Under the pieces are notes generated by a model. The model made no database searches and had not been told where the DNA came from. It worked only from the letters and a program-made list of their open reading frames with translations. Below are positions 1-14,557 of a stretch of 64,000 nt of DNA, one piece after another (positions within the stretch are counted from its first letter, which is position 1; every line of letters starts with the position of its first letter). This DNA is from Pyrus communis (taxonomy: Eukaryota > Streptophyta > Magnoliopsida > Rosales > Rosaceae). The stretch lies in contig NC_084816.1 of NCBI RefSeq assembly GCF_963583255.1, positions 22,885,344 through 22,949,343 on the forward strand, written 5' to 3'. Made by a program: the position numbers and the translations under genes.

Positions 1-74
1 TATAAATACAACAATTATAACGCAAAAAGGACTACTGGAAAAAAAATTGAGGAAATTGGGAATTGATTGCTTAC

Positions 75-3000
75 ATGCTATTTCTAGGAAGATTCATGGC
101 TACTAGATTTCTGAAAACTTCTTCCCTTTCTTTTTTGTGGAACACCAGGAGATCATTACATCCATCCATGCTAAAAATTTCAACAGCAACAGGACGCAGC
201 TGGTAATCACGCTTCAAAAGCTCATGAACACTGTTAAGTTTCCACATGTTCCAAGGGTGAGGTAGACTACCACTAGTACAGACTTTCTCCTTTCCCCATG
301 CACCACCATTATAGGCCCACGCTCTTCCCCCAACTCCTGACTTTTCCGTTGCTCCCCAAGATGAAGTTGACTTTGACTGGAAATCCAAATTAACATCCTT
401 CTTTACACCAAGAGCCTGATCAATGATAGAGAGTTCATCTTCGCATTCCTTTTCACAAATACACCCAGAGTCATCGATATAGAAATTTTCAATCACATAC
501 AGAGAAAGCTCGCCGATTAAAAATATACCATCATGCTTGTCCAGACCCATAACTCGTTCACAATTGTACCGAAATCGTATCTTTTCAAAAGGTTCCAGAT
601 AAGGTCTGATCAGGTATTCACCATTATCATGAAGTTCCTTATCTGATTTATCATCTGTGACTTTGATGTCATCAATTCTTGCAGAAGAAGATTGCCATGG
701 AGACCCTAGATCAGATCTTTCTTGTACACTGTCATCTATGGGGATAGATGCTGAACTAGATTTGCCACCAAACTCGAGTGCAGAGTGCAAACTTGCTTCA
801 TTGAGACTACTAGCTCTATCATCATTCCATTCAGTCCTAACAGAAGCAACATCTTTGGCATTATCTGGTTTTTTAAAAAATGATCCATCATACAGCTCAC
901 CATCAAGGCCATTCTGTTTGGCACTATCAGTCAAAAGTTGAAAGAATGGTTCAGAATCGTTATCAGAAGCATTCAGATCATTCTCATTTTTCTCTTTGGA
1001 CAGCTCTGCTTTCCCTACTTCAAATTGTCCATCAAGAACATTTTGGATGGTATCAAGTTTCAATCTGCAGCGCTCAAGTTTTTTGCGCATCCTGTATGGA
1101 CCTTCAATTGGACAAAGCTGCCAATCAGGATCCTGTTTAACAGAGGATTTTCGCATTGGGAATATTCCCCGCTCATGGACAAGTTGTTGAAGATGGGTTT
1201 GCCACTTGCTCTCAGCATGAAGAACCCATCCATACTTGTCTTGACGCACAACTCTTAGCTCAGTGGACATTGCATCGCACACCAATTCTAGTGCATATCT
1301 CCGTTCATTCACCTGCTCCCAGTGCTTTAGATCTAACTTTGATGTATCCCTTGATTTTCTCCCCATTTCTCTCTTGCGACGACCCTCCATAGCTTTAATT
1401 CTCACTCCTGGGAATTTTGCTGATCCAGTAATATACTGTACCCACATAATGGAAGCACACTGCTCTAGTACTTTATTCACCATCACTTCAGAACTTTGAA
1501 GCCATTCAAAGAAAGCAGATAAATTTTCAGTCAATAACTTGTCAAATCCCCCATGTAGCACATCCAGTTGCTGTCCTTGGTTTGGCTTTGAGACCAGCAG
1601 ATCTTCTAGAGCCACCCGACGATGCACCAGGAGATACTTGACAATATCAACAGCCAAGTTCTGCACATTCTGTCGTTGGTCACGGAGGAGAGAGATTAAA
1701 TTGACACAAAGACAACAATTTATATCTGTATCCATATTGCTGGGACAGAATATAATTCGCCTGTGAGCAACTAATAACTGTAAGACTGTGCAGATATCAA
1801 TTCCTGAATTATCAAGTGAAGAGTTGGAGGAAACTCTCTTCTTTGATTCAACTAGCAAACCTAAGCACAAAAGCAGATCATCTTCTCCTACTGAAGACAA
1901 GAATGATGGCAGAAAACAATACAGTATCATACGATTTGTATTTTTAAGAATTGAATGTATATAAGCATCAAGTTGTCTGCTCCCTCTTCCAATAGATAAT
2001 AGGCTCTTCCCACTAGGAGTAGCTTCTTCAATTTGACCATCTTTATTTGCCAATTGTAGCATAGATAATAAGAACTCGAGTATCTTTAGTATTCCAGAGG
2101 GTTGAGGAAAAGCGCCCATATATGCACGATCCACTATCATCCAGCATAATGAATCTAAATTTGAGGACCAACGATATTTATCTAGCTTTTTCTCATTTTC
2201 TTCATCATCGCGCAAGAGACGCCTTTCCAGAAAGTTCATCAGTCTACTAAGGCACAATCCCTGGAATACCAACATGGAATCTGCATCAACATATAATGGA
2301 ACACTTTCTAAGATTCCCTCTATAATTTGTGATACTTTAATTTGCTCAGTCACAAACTCAGACAGAACTTCTGCAATAAAATCTAAAACAGCAGTGGCTC
2401 CAGCAGAACAAGGACCACCTCCATAGCCACATTCATCCATTTCAAGAAGTAGCTTTGGACTAGCTGAAAAAAAGGTACTTGCAGTAGAAGGCTCAGGAGA
2501 CTTCAGGTCTGAGGATGGATCAAATTCAGTTGTAGTCACAGAAGAATCAATGGAAGGAGTGGCAACTGAGGGAGATTTGGATTCATTATAGCCTGTACTT
2601 CCCAGCCAAGATGTCAATGCTAAAACAGGAGAAGGAGAGAGTGTAAGTGGGAGTCTAGAATTAGACTTCTCTGATAAATTGGGAGAATCAAGCATGGTAA
2701 ACGATGTGGAACTTTGAGAATCCACTGGTTTAATGGGCTCCAGGGTGACCTTCTTATGGAAATTATAATCATTTGTGCTGGAGGTGGCAGAAACCTGGTC
2801 AACATTAACACTTTCTAAGCTCTGAACAGCTTGTACATCGTCTTGCACTGATTTGTGTAATTCCTGCTGGGCTGTAGTAGCCTTGGCCTCTGCTTTATCA
2901 TCAGTCCCCGAATTTGGGGGAACAGCCGTGTCTTCAGAACTTGAACTCACCTGACCAGGAGGGAAGCTTCCAACACTAATGGAGGTTTTGGCAGACTGAT

Positions 3001-6000
3001 CCTGTTCATGAGGTAGGCTAGAAAATGTGTTCTGGGAACTACAGGAATCGTCACAATCATTCAAGTTCTTCTCTTCTGCCTTTACAGATAGCTCCTTTGC
3101 CATCTTCACAGCATGGGCCGCTCTGTAAGAAACCAGATAGTGAGTTGAGTAAAAAGAAAAGTTCCAAAATAAAACCAGTAAAATTTAGATCAAGTAAATA
3201 GTATCAACGTCAGAAATACTGTCCCATGACAAACCTGACACAAGAAAAATATAGGTCAATGCAGCTTTCAAGAAACTCTGCTCTTTTGCAGACACCAGTG
3301 AAAGGGGAACACATTTTTGCCAAATCAACCATAAATCTCAAGACCGAAGTAGCAGCAAAAGGGGCCGATGCCTCCCCACCCATTAAGCGTGCCGCATATG
3401 TTTTATGCATCAATGCTTCACCTTGCAGCTCCCCAGCCATATCTGCATTTCCATTCACAAGTTCTGCCACAAGGCCAGCACCAACCTGGGAAAGATTACC
3501 AGATTGGTAAGCAAGCGCTGACTGAACGCTCAGCCTATCAAATGTAGATTTTGCCATGGCAATAACAGCTTCCAACAATTCTACGAATTTCAGTTCCACA
3601 AAACTTCCATCATTTGGCATAAGCGCATGAAAGTCTAGCATACGAACTTCCGGCAATCTAGGATAAGCAGACTTTCCAAATATCAGACAGAACAAAATGT
3701 AATATATGTCTGGGGAATCATAGAAGCTTGGAAGCACCCGGGTCAAGCCTTGATAACCTCCACTGGTGCGAAATTTTAGTGCAAATGTAGGGGATGAAGT
3801 AAGACAAACTCCAAGAACAGTCATGATCCATCTCATACTTGTTGGGTGAACAGATTCATCTAGAAAATATGTAATCAATTTAGAAGACACAATCTTATGC
3901 CACTGCTCAAGCACCTCTTCGGATTTAATGGTTACTTGCAGATCAATAAGCATCTCCAGCAGCATGTTTCTCACGATTACATGCTTTCCCATGGCCTCAC
4001 GCATTATTGGATGTCGGGGTGTCAAGTCAGGTGGATCAAATGTCATAATCACAAACCTAACCACATGTTCCAGTTCAGAAGAGAGAAACCCATCTTCCAA
4101 AATGACACCAAGCAATACAACCAATTTCTCCAAAACGGGAACTTCAACATCACCCCTCTGAAGCGTAACTAACAAATGTTGAACAAGGTTTATTCGGCGC
4201 AGAACAGTAAGGTTATGGTTTCTGTACCAGTGCATGGACACTAGATGCTCTAGAAAACCAAGAAGTGCAATTTGAATTGCAACTGGAGCAGTTACCCACA
4301 ATGTCCAATCCAACAAGACATGTTCAACCATGTCTTCATTTGACAAGACAATGCAATTTGAGGTTTCAGCCGGAATATCAGCACTTTCAAGCTCTGAAAT
4401 ATGACTAAATGAATCTTTTTGGGCAGAAAAATCATCCATGTCTCCTTGAGATCCGACTGAAGAAAATTCATCACGAAACCTTGACAAGTTAAGTTCCTCA
4501 AAACTGGTTTCTTGCATAGTTGTAGCTGGTGACAAATTAGTTCGATTATATTTCAACTTCCTTGGTTCTGAAAATGAAGCTTCACAGGCAGCAATCTGGA
4601 AAAATATCTCAAGACATTGCATGTCGAACAATGACATTCGACAACGCAAAAAGACAGCCAGCAAATGGTATCCCCGGCATTTCGGCATGTCTCTCACATT
4701 CTGAGGATTCTGATGAAGAGCAGAGGCCAGTAAGGTAAGGGCCATGTGTAGCATGTCCCTAGTCTCAGCAGCCTCAACTAAAGCCAGGATAACAGTCATC
4801 CCACCGACCGGGCAGACAGTATCACCAATTACACATTGCCTACATACGTAAATATCCCCATGAAGACGCCCAAATCGTGGTATACCTGCACAAAACTAAA
4901 AATGAGAACAAAGGAAATAGAGAAGAATTCAAAAATCTAGATCCACCAGTTTTTCACATACATGCATGCATATATATACATATAATTGTATATATCATAT
5001 AAATGTCAAAATTTGGATGCAATATGTGAACCTTTGTCTTAAACATACCCCCAATAGGAGAAGCAGCCGCTGACAATGGATCAACTAGATTGAGCATGGA
5101 GACCTCCCCTGATGCTCGAATAGCTTCTGCACAGGTTCCATCAAATGCAAATATAAGCTTCTTCCCAGAGAGCTGTAAAGAGAGAGAACCTAGTCTCTCC
5201 AAATCCCAAACAATTCCACTGCCATCTGCCTTGGAGTCTCCTTGCTTATTAGATATGTCAAGCTTCTGTGTACTAGAAGCCAAGGTCAAGTCAGCATCTA
5301 ATGTATCTAAGATAGCCATGCTACCGCCACCACATGCCTGGTTAGGGACAAAACGAAGAAGATCTGTGTCCTGGAAGAGCCCTCTATATCCTCTACCAAG
5401 AATGTACATGAAACAAATACAACCTGAGGTGAGCACCTCCTCAAAAAGGTAGCAAGAACGGACCTTCCAGGTCAAGTCACTAACTCTTGCACAAGTAACT
5501 GGAGTCCCAACGGTTACCTGCAAAGGTTTGCCAATCGGAGATGGAGAATATCCTAGTTTCCCTGTGTGTCTAAGCTTTCCATCAAGATACACATAAGCAA
5601 CACTGGCTTGGAACAATCCAGCAAGAGCATTTGGCTTGCTATGTACAACTGCAAGGTGATGCCACCTGCCTTCCTCAAGTTCCAATCCTGAAAACGATAA
5701 GGAGCAAGAATTGCTAGTTGCAAGGGTAAGAACACCATCCTCGTCAAGATATAATTCTGCATAGAATGCATTTTCATTATTTGCTGCACCAACAGAAAAT
5801 ATCTGGAGAATATGCCTTTCATGATGTTTCCCGGCAGAACTGCTCCACTTCTTAGAAGGACCAGCTTTGGACTCTGTTTCTTTTGCTTGCAACTTCAAGA
5901 GATTTTGAAACTGAAACCAACAGACAAATGAATAACCAGCTGCTGGAGGCCATGATCTTTCTCCCAGAGAAACCTGAATGGAAGCATGACCAATCTTGCT

Positions 6001-9000
6001 CATGTCCATCTCTACAAATGGCGCAAGGGAAATATTTTCTGAATCCTCCATGAGAATTAACCTTTCCATCATGTGCACAAGTATACGACCTGACTTCATT
6101 GACCTCATTTGCAACACATATCTAATAAGCACTCGAAGTTCTGATGCAGATAGCCTGCCACCACATACATAAAAAAAAAAAAAAAAACCTTGTTATTCAA
6201 ATTGAATAAAGTCAAACCACCACTCTTAGTTGCTGAGAGACACCTCAATTCCCAGAAATCCATACATAATTGCACAGGAAAAGAATTTAGATACAAATAA
6301 AGTGAAACAACAATGAGAACCTAACAGAGAAAACAAATAAATTCAAATAGATGTATGCAAGTCCCACCTGTATGCCCCAAGTACTTCAACAATCTCCAGA
6401 GCATACTTAAGTAATGGAGATGACCCCAAAAGGAAGGGGTGAATGGTTTCCAGCAGAAGTTCAATGCAACCTAAATACATTAGACAAAGTAGAAAGTGAG
6501 AATACTGGTCAGAAATTTAGATACTTAAGCAAATAATTATTGTTTTTCACACCTATAGAGGTGAGGTTTTCCTGATTGAAGGGACCAGCACGAGCAAGCC
6601 TTTCAATAAGGTTAAGAACTTCAAGCTGCATCTTTGGAGTAAAGAGCAGTAACGACCGAATAAGAACTCTGACAGCACCAGCGTTAAACACCCGTTCCTT
6701 ATCAGGATGAAATGAACCTGATGTGGTCATTATTGAAAAATTTGATGACTCATTATCAAGCACATCCGAGGATGTAACACTTTCTGATGTTAAGAAGGGT
6801 GGAAGCACAATTTCAAGAGCTAGTTCAAACAATAATTGTATGACTTGCTTTTCACAGTCCACACTAAGCAAGCCTGACTCAGACAGAAGATCATAGAAAG
6901 TTTGGGATGATATAACTGTGTGCAATTTTGTCCTATTAACAGCATTATCACACACTCCAGCAGTCACTAGACGCAACAAATACGTAAACACCTTAATGTA
7001 AACCTCTAAAGAAGATTGATCTGAATGCTCTCCGTCACTTTGGAAACTATGGAGTGTGGTAAGCAGAAGAGAAAAACCAGTGGCTTCACCAAAAACCCTC
7101 TGAGCTGAGTTGTTAACTCCCAGAATGCGCCATAAAGCCCCCATAGTGTCACATTTTGCATCATTTTCAAGCCTGTATTGAGATCCCAAAACACTGGTAA
7201 CCATTCCACTTTTTAGAATTTCAACAATCACACCTAATTCTTCAGGATGTGCCTGGTCAAAAATGAGAAGCAAAGTTATTTTGACAATCAACAATGGCAA
7301 AGCTCGATGACTCAAATACTATTGCAGTCTGCACAAAAGCTTCTAATAACTGCCAAAACATCCACGGATTCTATGTTAAGAAAGATCTGGATTTGTCACT
7401 CATTTTTATTTCAGAAATATATGAATGAAAAATTAAAGAGGAATATAAAGGGACAAGAATTGAATGCAAAACCATCGAAATTCAAAAATTTACAGAGTTA
7501 CAAGACTAATAAAGCTAACAAACCTGGGTACTATCTTCAATGATCAAACATGACAAAAGCCTAAGCACCCCTGCACGGTGTGTGTCAGACACAAGAAATG
7601 GGAGAACAGCAGTTACACCATTAGCCACACGGAAAGATGATTGATTGGTTTCGGTTTTCTTTAATAAAGAGACCATACAATCCCATGCAATAGTAATTGT
7701 ACGGTCAACTTCAAACATAGGAAGCTTCACTGAACCAGATTCCATTAACCTGGGTGATGAAATAATTACATCCTTGCTGTCCAAGTGCTTTTTAAAGCTG
7801 CTTGAGCTGGACTTTCTCTCCAACTGATTACTATTGCCACTTTGATGTTCTGAACCCAAAAGTAACTTGTGCTGCTTCAGGTCATCCAACAATACCTCCA
7901 GGACACCAACTTCTCGGAGGACCTTTTTGTACTGCTGGTCAAAAGATAGAAGTTTTACGAAAAAAGAAAGTACAGTGTGCTTTAACTCTGATGATATTGG
8001 TTGCTGCAATAAGCAACAAAGTGACAGTAACTCTTGCTCAGGGACGCAATTCACAACAGTCACAGCATACTCAAGAATTTTTAGAAGTATCTCTTGGGAA
8101 GATGGAGAAAAACCAGCCATATTTAGGATGAAAAGTGGAACAGTCCGTAACTGCTGGCACAACTTATAATTTTCAAGATGACTTGAAAATATTTTGAACA
8201 TTCTATTCAGAACTTCTGCTTGCAACTCCCTGCTATTTGCTTTGAGGAAAATATCCTGCAACATCTGAACTGCTTCAAGGTCTTTGACTTTATTATTGTC
8301 CTTTTCCCAAACTTCATCAGCCAATCTGTCTGAAGATGGTGTACAACTTCTGCTATGGCCACTGGACCTGGTATGCGAAGACTTGGAACCTTTCGATTCA
8401 GTTGGGCCAGTTTGAGCTAGATTAACAAGAACGTCAAGCAACCTAGACAGTGTGGGAGAAAGTTGTTCAGCTAAGGGTCCTTCTCCCCTGGAATCCTGCA
8501 TGTCTACAACGTCCTGTGCATGGGAACCGCTTGAAGCAGAATTTTGGTCTGAAGATTTAAAATGAACAGAATGGAACCCCTGACTTTTTGGCATTGAGGA
8601 AAGTGTTAAAGCAAACTGTACAAGAAACTGATAACCATGGGCATTATGTATATCCTCCCTAAGCCTGACACCACCAGCATCTACATGACAAAAATGTAAC
8701 ATATCAGAACCAACACATACTTAAGCTGTAGAAAATCATATTAGAAGAATACACCACAAGGAAGAGATGTTTAGCTCAACCAAAGAAGGAAAACTGACAA
8801 GCCAATTACCAGGTCTATATGACAATTCCACACATTCAAGCAGCAAATCCACAATGCCCATGGTATATGTAGGATCACCACAATCAGGATTGAAATCTTT
8901 GACGGCCATTAAAAGAACTTTGATCTGCACAGGGGGGAACAGAAAATCATAATGTGAGAATAATTTTAAAACGATAACAAAAAACCCATGGATCAAGCCA

Positions 9001-12000
9001 TGATTTGAAAATAATACATATTAAAAAAGTCAGCACAGCCTGTGTAGTCATCATTGGCTAGCTTATGTTCCTGATAAAACTATATGCTTATACAACATTA
9101 AAGAGTATGCGGGGGAGGTATGATGGTGAGTTGAGCACGCATATTCAGTGTAGTTAGGATTTAACCATTACAGTGCACGCATATAACATATCACCATACC
9201 AGATGATGTTTACGAAGATATTGTGCTGTGCTCCCATTGTCATTGACCAAAAGAAGACCAAGAATCTGGAAAAAACCACAAGTTAGCACAAAAAAAATCC
9301 AAATTACAGGTTCTAAAACTGATTTAATATTATGATTGTGGAAAATGTTGCTATCCAATTATGTCTCTACAAATAGGGCAGGCAATACGTGCAATGTATC
9401 TACCTGCATAGCATGTCTGTGAAGCTGGATGCTGTGCAGCAGAACCAGGCCCTCCTTATATCGAGAGAAGACTGTCAAAGAGCCATTCGCAACCATCTGA
9501 AAGAGCAATTGAAGAGAATCATCCTCAATCAAACTTTGTGCTGCCAAGGGATGGTTTGCCATCGCTTTCATAATATGCACAACACCCCCCTCTACCTGCA
9601 ATTTAAAGGTTACAAACCAAAAGAAAGTTTAAAACGTGCCATGAACCAATAACATAGCAATTTTTTTTTTTTTTGAGAAGAAACTATAACAGTTTATTAA
9701 AAAAGAAAAGTGTAATACACAGAAGTGGATAAGAAATCCACCAAGAACAGAACAAGAAAAACTCTCCAGAGGATCAGATTACAAGTAGGACAACCTCAAC
9801 CAAAATCATTTTACTACTGCTAACATATCCCACAGTATGTGAGAAAGAGAGTAATTCTTAAATTCATTTGAAACTGAAGCCCAGAAGGCTGCCCAATATC
9901 TTACTCTTCCCCATAGATCTGCTACCCCCACACCAGTATAATCCTCAAAAATTCTTTTGTTACGCTCCAACCAAATGTTCCAAAAAACTGCCGACACCAG
10001 ACAACCCCACAAAGCTTTAGCTTTCCTCCCAATTCCTAGAGCCTCAAAATTAGTGCTTAGAAGCTCGAAACAACCCTTTGGGATGACCCAACTTACTCTA
10101 ACCTCCTGAAACAATTTCCACCACAGTTGAATCGTGTAAGAACAATGAAGAAAAATGTGGTTAACACTTTCCTCCTTTGCTTTACACAAACTGCACCAAT
10201 GGGGAGAGATGCAAATAAAAGGACTTCTCCTTTGAATTTGATCACAAGTGTTGAGCCTCCCAATAGCCACTAGCCACACATAGCAATTACAACAGGCTTG
10301 AAAATCAATATCAAAAATAAATTAAAAATTTCTGATAAAGTAATAATGAGAGGTTTGGCCTAATGGGGCAAGTGATAATGAACAGCGCAATAACGTACAA
10401 GCAAAGACTAAGTTCAGAATGAGAAAAATGTCACACACTACTGGCTGTAGTTCAAATATGTCAACTATACACCTCAAACAAGGAAAATAAAGATGTTAGA
10501 CTACCCACAAATCATGGCAATGTTAAAAAAATGTCACACTTCATCTCCTTCTACCAAACACAACATAACAGCAATTAAGCCTATTGTGTTTTCAAATCAA
10601 TCTTTGCATACATCTTTGTGTAACAAACATCTATGGTTTTGTATACCATTAAGCAAAAGCTACCTCAAGCCGACGGACTTGACCAGCATCACCGTCATAA
10701 TCTTTCTCAGTTGAAAATAGTTCATCACGATCAGTAGCCTTTTGCTTTTGATTGGCTTCATCAGGATCCAGAAGGGCATTGAGAATATGAATGAGACAGC
10801 AAAATATACCCGAATCAAGGAGTGATTGTTTATCAATAGGCTGCAAACAGCATAAGGATACAAGCATGAACAGGGTACGAATGAAGAAGATAAAATCATT
10901 AAAGTCCGTCACAACCAAAGAGGTATCCTAATCTAGTGAAAATGTGAAATTAACAAAATTTTACCCCAGAAGCTAGAACTTGTAAAGCAGTTAACAAATT
11001 TGAACCAGGAGTGATGCCATCCTGCACAGAAGTAAATAAGATTATGACTTCAGGAAACAGATAGGAAAACAATGATGACACCCATTAAAATAAAAGCCAA
11101 CCTTTGTGACTTCTGAAAAAAAATGCAGTACTTTTTCCACATCCAAATGTCTTTTTCTGCTGCTGATTTTTAGCTTCTCAATATCTGTTACAAATGCCCT
11201 TCCCAGGACAAATGAGAATATATGTGTTTCAACTAACCTGTGTTCATCAAAACTTGTTAGTCAACAAACTGGAATTTTTCCCTCTTTCCAGGATATAAGT
11301 TCAACAAACTCAAGGTAAGATAAATTGCAACCAACAGTTGTAGAAGTGGCAGAGTTTAACTTATACAAAAAGTTCCAAACCAAGCGAAAGTCATTTTTCA
11401 GGATTCATTTTCTAACGTTAAAAAAATAAAAATTTTAAAAAAATTTAAAAATTAAAACAAAATTATGCATCTGTACATACTCAAATTTAAAATCAAATAA
11501 ACGTCTCCAACTCGACATGACAACAGATTTTGGTAATTGGATCCAACAAAAATAATATGAGGAAAAACATGTTTTCAATGACACCAGTGACAGAAGAAAT
11601 AAGGTGGAGTTAACAACCAATACTTGTCCAACCCAGCTTTAACAACACAAAGTTGGCTGGTTATGCTGGGAACTGATCTATTTTGATTTGCAGTGGCACC
11701 ACAAAACCAATTTGGTACACACATAAGCGTCAAATGAATAATGAATTGTTCTTAAAGGAAATATTGTATGCATAACTTGCATCTATATTACAAGGTAAAA
11801 TTAAAACAACATCTTTTTCCCATTTTTCGAAGAAATTATGTACTAATCAATTCAGAAGACCAGAAAAGGGGAAGCGTTCATACATGGTAACTAATTGAGC
11901 TACATTGGCATGCTGCTTTACTAATCTACAAAAGACATCTACAGTTAAATTCAAGGCTGCTTCTTTCTCCTGCAGTATAATTTAAAAAAAAAAATTAGAA

Positions 12001-12820
12001 CCCATGATTTCCAGTTACAAAAAATAACTGCATACATGTATAAAAGAAAAATACACTATGATGAAGATCCTGCCTAAAAATAAAAGTTAATGATTTGAAA
12101 TGTTTTACCCTAATTTAGAGAGGTTATTGGGGAATTCACTGGTGATTTCAGTTTATTAGAAAGTTAATTGCAGATCTGATTTCTGGAAAGGCTTTTAAAT
12201 AGGTCATGATGTAACTATTTGAGGAAATTTTTTTCAAAACCTATTTGAGGATTGACTATCATATATTTGAAACTCCGGACTCCCTATTGCTCTTCATCTC
12301 TGTCTCATTCCCCCCCCCCCTTCTTCTATTTCATCCAGACACTCTCTCCTCTTTTTTCGTTATTTATTCTGCATCACAATACTAAAAAAGATGATATATC
12401 GAATAAGTAATGAAAACAACCTTTTCAGAGCTGGATGACCGGAACTCTTCCCAAAATCTCTTGAAGTCCAATTCCAATTCATGTTTGTCTCTGCTTTCAC
12501 AGGCATTGGATGTTAATGATCTTGTAATGCTCCAGTATCAAATTGAAATATAGAATCTACAAACAACTAATACCATGCTTCCTTGTGGAAGATTTATATG
12601 AGAACGCAAATCATAAATTTAGATGTTGACACTTACAAAATTTATGTTATGATTCCGCTAAAAGAGACAGCATTAACTCTTTACTTTGGTACCAGAAGAT
12701 TGCATTATCTTTTTGCTACTTCTTATGCTAATCCAAACACGTTTTGAGTCGCCAGCAGAAATTAACAGCAACATCCTTCACCTCTATTGTTTTGTACAAA
12801 CTATTTGCATGCATAAATAT

Positions 12821-12860
<40 letters not shown>

Positions 12861-13788
12861 TTATACATGCATGAATAGGATAGCCTCTCTATCCGCCAGA
12901 CATAGACTATTGCATTTTCCTTTCTGAAACCATTCAGGCATTACAATGTTTGGAATGCAAAGGTATCAATCAAAGACAAACGAGCTAAAGCCACTAGGTT
13001 TGATGACTAAAATCTAACCCAAACCAGGATATGCTAAAACAGGAACACATTCAAAGACGGGTGCGTTAGCTGATCACATATAACCTATAATGACTCGGGA
13101 CTTGCCAACATAGTGCCATGACTGAGATGTCAATGAAATCAGTGCCAAGGCAATGCAACCATCATGCTACACTCTAAAGTCTAAAACACTCCAACACAAT
13201 AGAATTAAAAGCCGTATATATCCATTTTGACACCATCAGTGGCCGCAAAATTTGTATGGACAGAGGCAACAGACCATCCACTGGGTGAGACTAGACGAGC
13301 CAAATCTAACAATCTCGCATTTGATCATACACCAAGCTGCAAAGCTAGTCAACAAATCCCCATCACAGCTCATTCACTAAAAAAAGAAATTAAAAACTAA
13401 AAGCTTCCTTAGAGTGCATAACACCATTGAAGTATTACCAAAACACTCAATCCACCGCCCACCTAAAACCCATTAAACCCCAAATTAACAAGAAATTGCT
13501 AAACAAATTAAACCCAATGCCGCACTGAAACTTACTACTTTATCAATATTAACCTCCAGAATCGAAAACGCAATAATTTAAACAAGCGAAAAAAAGAAAA
13601 AGAAAAGGAATGGAGTACCTTGAAGGAGAATACGAGCCGTGAAGAGCTGAATTAGCATTGTTATTGGCAGAGAGAAACGAGGACGAAGAAGCGGCGGCGG
13701 CGGAGGCTGAAGCAGATAAAGAAGACGACGGCGAATGAGTGAGACCGACCTTCTCCCTTAAGTCCTTAAGCAATGTTCCCCATTTCAT
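75..13788 (-). CDS. SPI: SPIRRIG-type BEACH domain protein, partial (N-terminal about 2,944 residues)
   Basis: BEACH-family scaffold protein. Family members act in membrane trafficking and P-body/mRNA regulation; loss in Arabidopsis distorts trichomes and root hairs. I read 15 exons on the minus strand: 13788-13619, 12490-12421, 11969-11884, 11237-11102, 11021-10965, 10840-10664, 9595-9404, 9265-9200, 8924-8810, 8680-7524, 7252-6553, 6470-6368, 6154-5049, 4885-3235, 3122-75. Phases close at all junctions (8,834 nt). The start is MKWGTLLKDLREKVGL, preferred over an ATG nine codons upstream because SPIRRIG proteins begin at MKW. Seen: a Ser/Ala-rich N-terminus, an armadillo-like helical region, a concanavalin A-like segment (about residues 1055-1260, with SLGERSWPPAAGYSFVCW and YLDGKLRHTGKLGYS), and the start of the PH-BEACH domain (from about residue 2760). 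The last donor is AAT-AGC-AT/GTAAGC after NLPRNS. BEACH and WD40 domains must lie left of the window. The paralogue of SPIRRIG is the main alternative. No break seen. Confidence 0.95.
9652..10288 (-). mobile_element. 5'-truncated LINE (non-LTR retrotransposon) in an intron of the BEACH gene
   Basis: Inserted in the intron between exons at 10664 and 9595, same orientation as the host gene. The target duplication acatagcaatt is perfect at 9652-9662 and 10278-10288. The element ends in a poly(A) tail, seen as a T run from 9661. Frame 10279-9806 encodes a 157-residue fragment of the reverse-transcriptase zinc-binding region (CSLCKAKEESVNHIFLHCSY with the Cys/His pattern, then WNIWLERNKRIFED). This is the extreme C-terminus of ORF2 of plant LINEs. 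The rest of the element is missing, as expected of 5' truncation during target-primed reverse transcription. The fragment is open throughout, so the insertion looks fairly young, but it cannot move by itself. Confidence 0.9.
12821..12860. repeat. (AT)10(GA)10 compound microsatellite in intron 1 of the BEACH gene
   Basis: About ten AT units followed directly by ten GA units, within the first intron (12491-13618). Probably length-polymorphic. The rest of this 1.1-kb intron shows no other feature. Confidence 0.9.
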
Positions 13789-14283
13789 CGTTTTCCCTTT
13801 CGATCCCTGAAACATACACCTCCTCTCTCATCCGCCGCACCAGATCCAAGTTCCTCCAGAAGGATCTGATCCAGCCTCAGAAACCTCGCAATCAATTTTT
13901 CCCAAACCGCAAAAAAAGTTCCAGGAAAATATATTTTTCCCGGAAAAATCAAACAATCACGGAGCTAATAAACCAATGCGCCCGAACGGAGAGCGATCGG
14001 ATTCGGAGTCGGGTCGCGTATTGGAGCAGCAAGATCCGGCGTTTCGAGCTCGATGGACCTCGGCGTTTCGCTGCTCGTTTCTTGCGCGTTTCTTTCTTCT
14101 CTGCGACGGATTTTCTTTTCCGGATTTCGGTCAATTTTTTTTCCGATTTTTTCTTTTTTAAATTTTGTGTGCGAAAAACGCGGAGTCGCGGACTTTGGAG
14201 GACAAAAGCGAAAAAGCGAAAAAGCGACAAATTGAAATGAAATATAAAATGTTGGCTGTGCCTGTTCTCGGACGGCCTTGTTC

Positions 14284-14319
<36 letters not shown>

Positions 14320-14390
14320 ACACTTTCTCTCTCTAGAATACAATATTCAATAAATAATTAAAAATAATATAATGTTGCTTTTCTAGAGAG
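13789..14390 (-). promoter_or_regulatory. Leader and proximal promoter of the BEACH gene, with a (GA)n tract in mRNA sense
   Basis: GC-richer stretch upstream of the ATG at 13788, with no competing gene. A plus-strand (CT)n run at about 14288-14318 is (GA)n in the sense of the gene; such tracts bind BPC/GAGA-type factors in plants. No clear TATA box was found, so the start of transcription is not assigned. Open frames here on both strands (13773-14240 plus, 13949-14323 minus) are low-complexity, Arg/Lys-rich and not gene-like. Confidence 0.5.
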
Positions 14391-14557
14391 AGAATCCTCA
14401 TCGGATCTTTTTTGTGAGGATTTTGGGATCTCCTAATTATATCTGTTCATTTTACATCACGTGGTTATTTTTTATTAATTATTGTTTATATTCAATTTTA
14501 AATATAAAAAAATTACAATAATTTTAAACTATATTGCAAGATCCGACGATACTCCTC
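14391..14557. mobile_element. Degraded copy of hairpin MITE family A
   Basis: The left end reads as the GGATC-rich terminus followed by ctgttcattttacatcacg and ggttat, matching the left arms of the copies at 52081 and 52349. The right end (caagatccgacgat) mirrors the terminal motif, but most of the right arm is eroded. It lies about 600 bp upstream of the BEACH gene start codon. No target duplication could be identified. Confidence 0.6.

Noticed and set aside
3226..3510. Plus-strand frames within BEACH exons (also 657-1766, 5090-5452)
   Set aside because: Antisense shadows of long, strongly conserved exons.
13773..14323. Basic proteins on both strands in the BEACH gene leader
   Set aside because: Arg/Lys/Ser-rich frames caused by GC/GA-rich leader sequence; they overlap each other and lack splice or start context.
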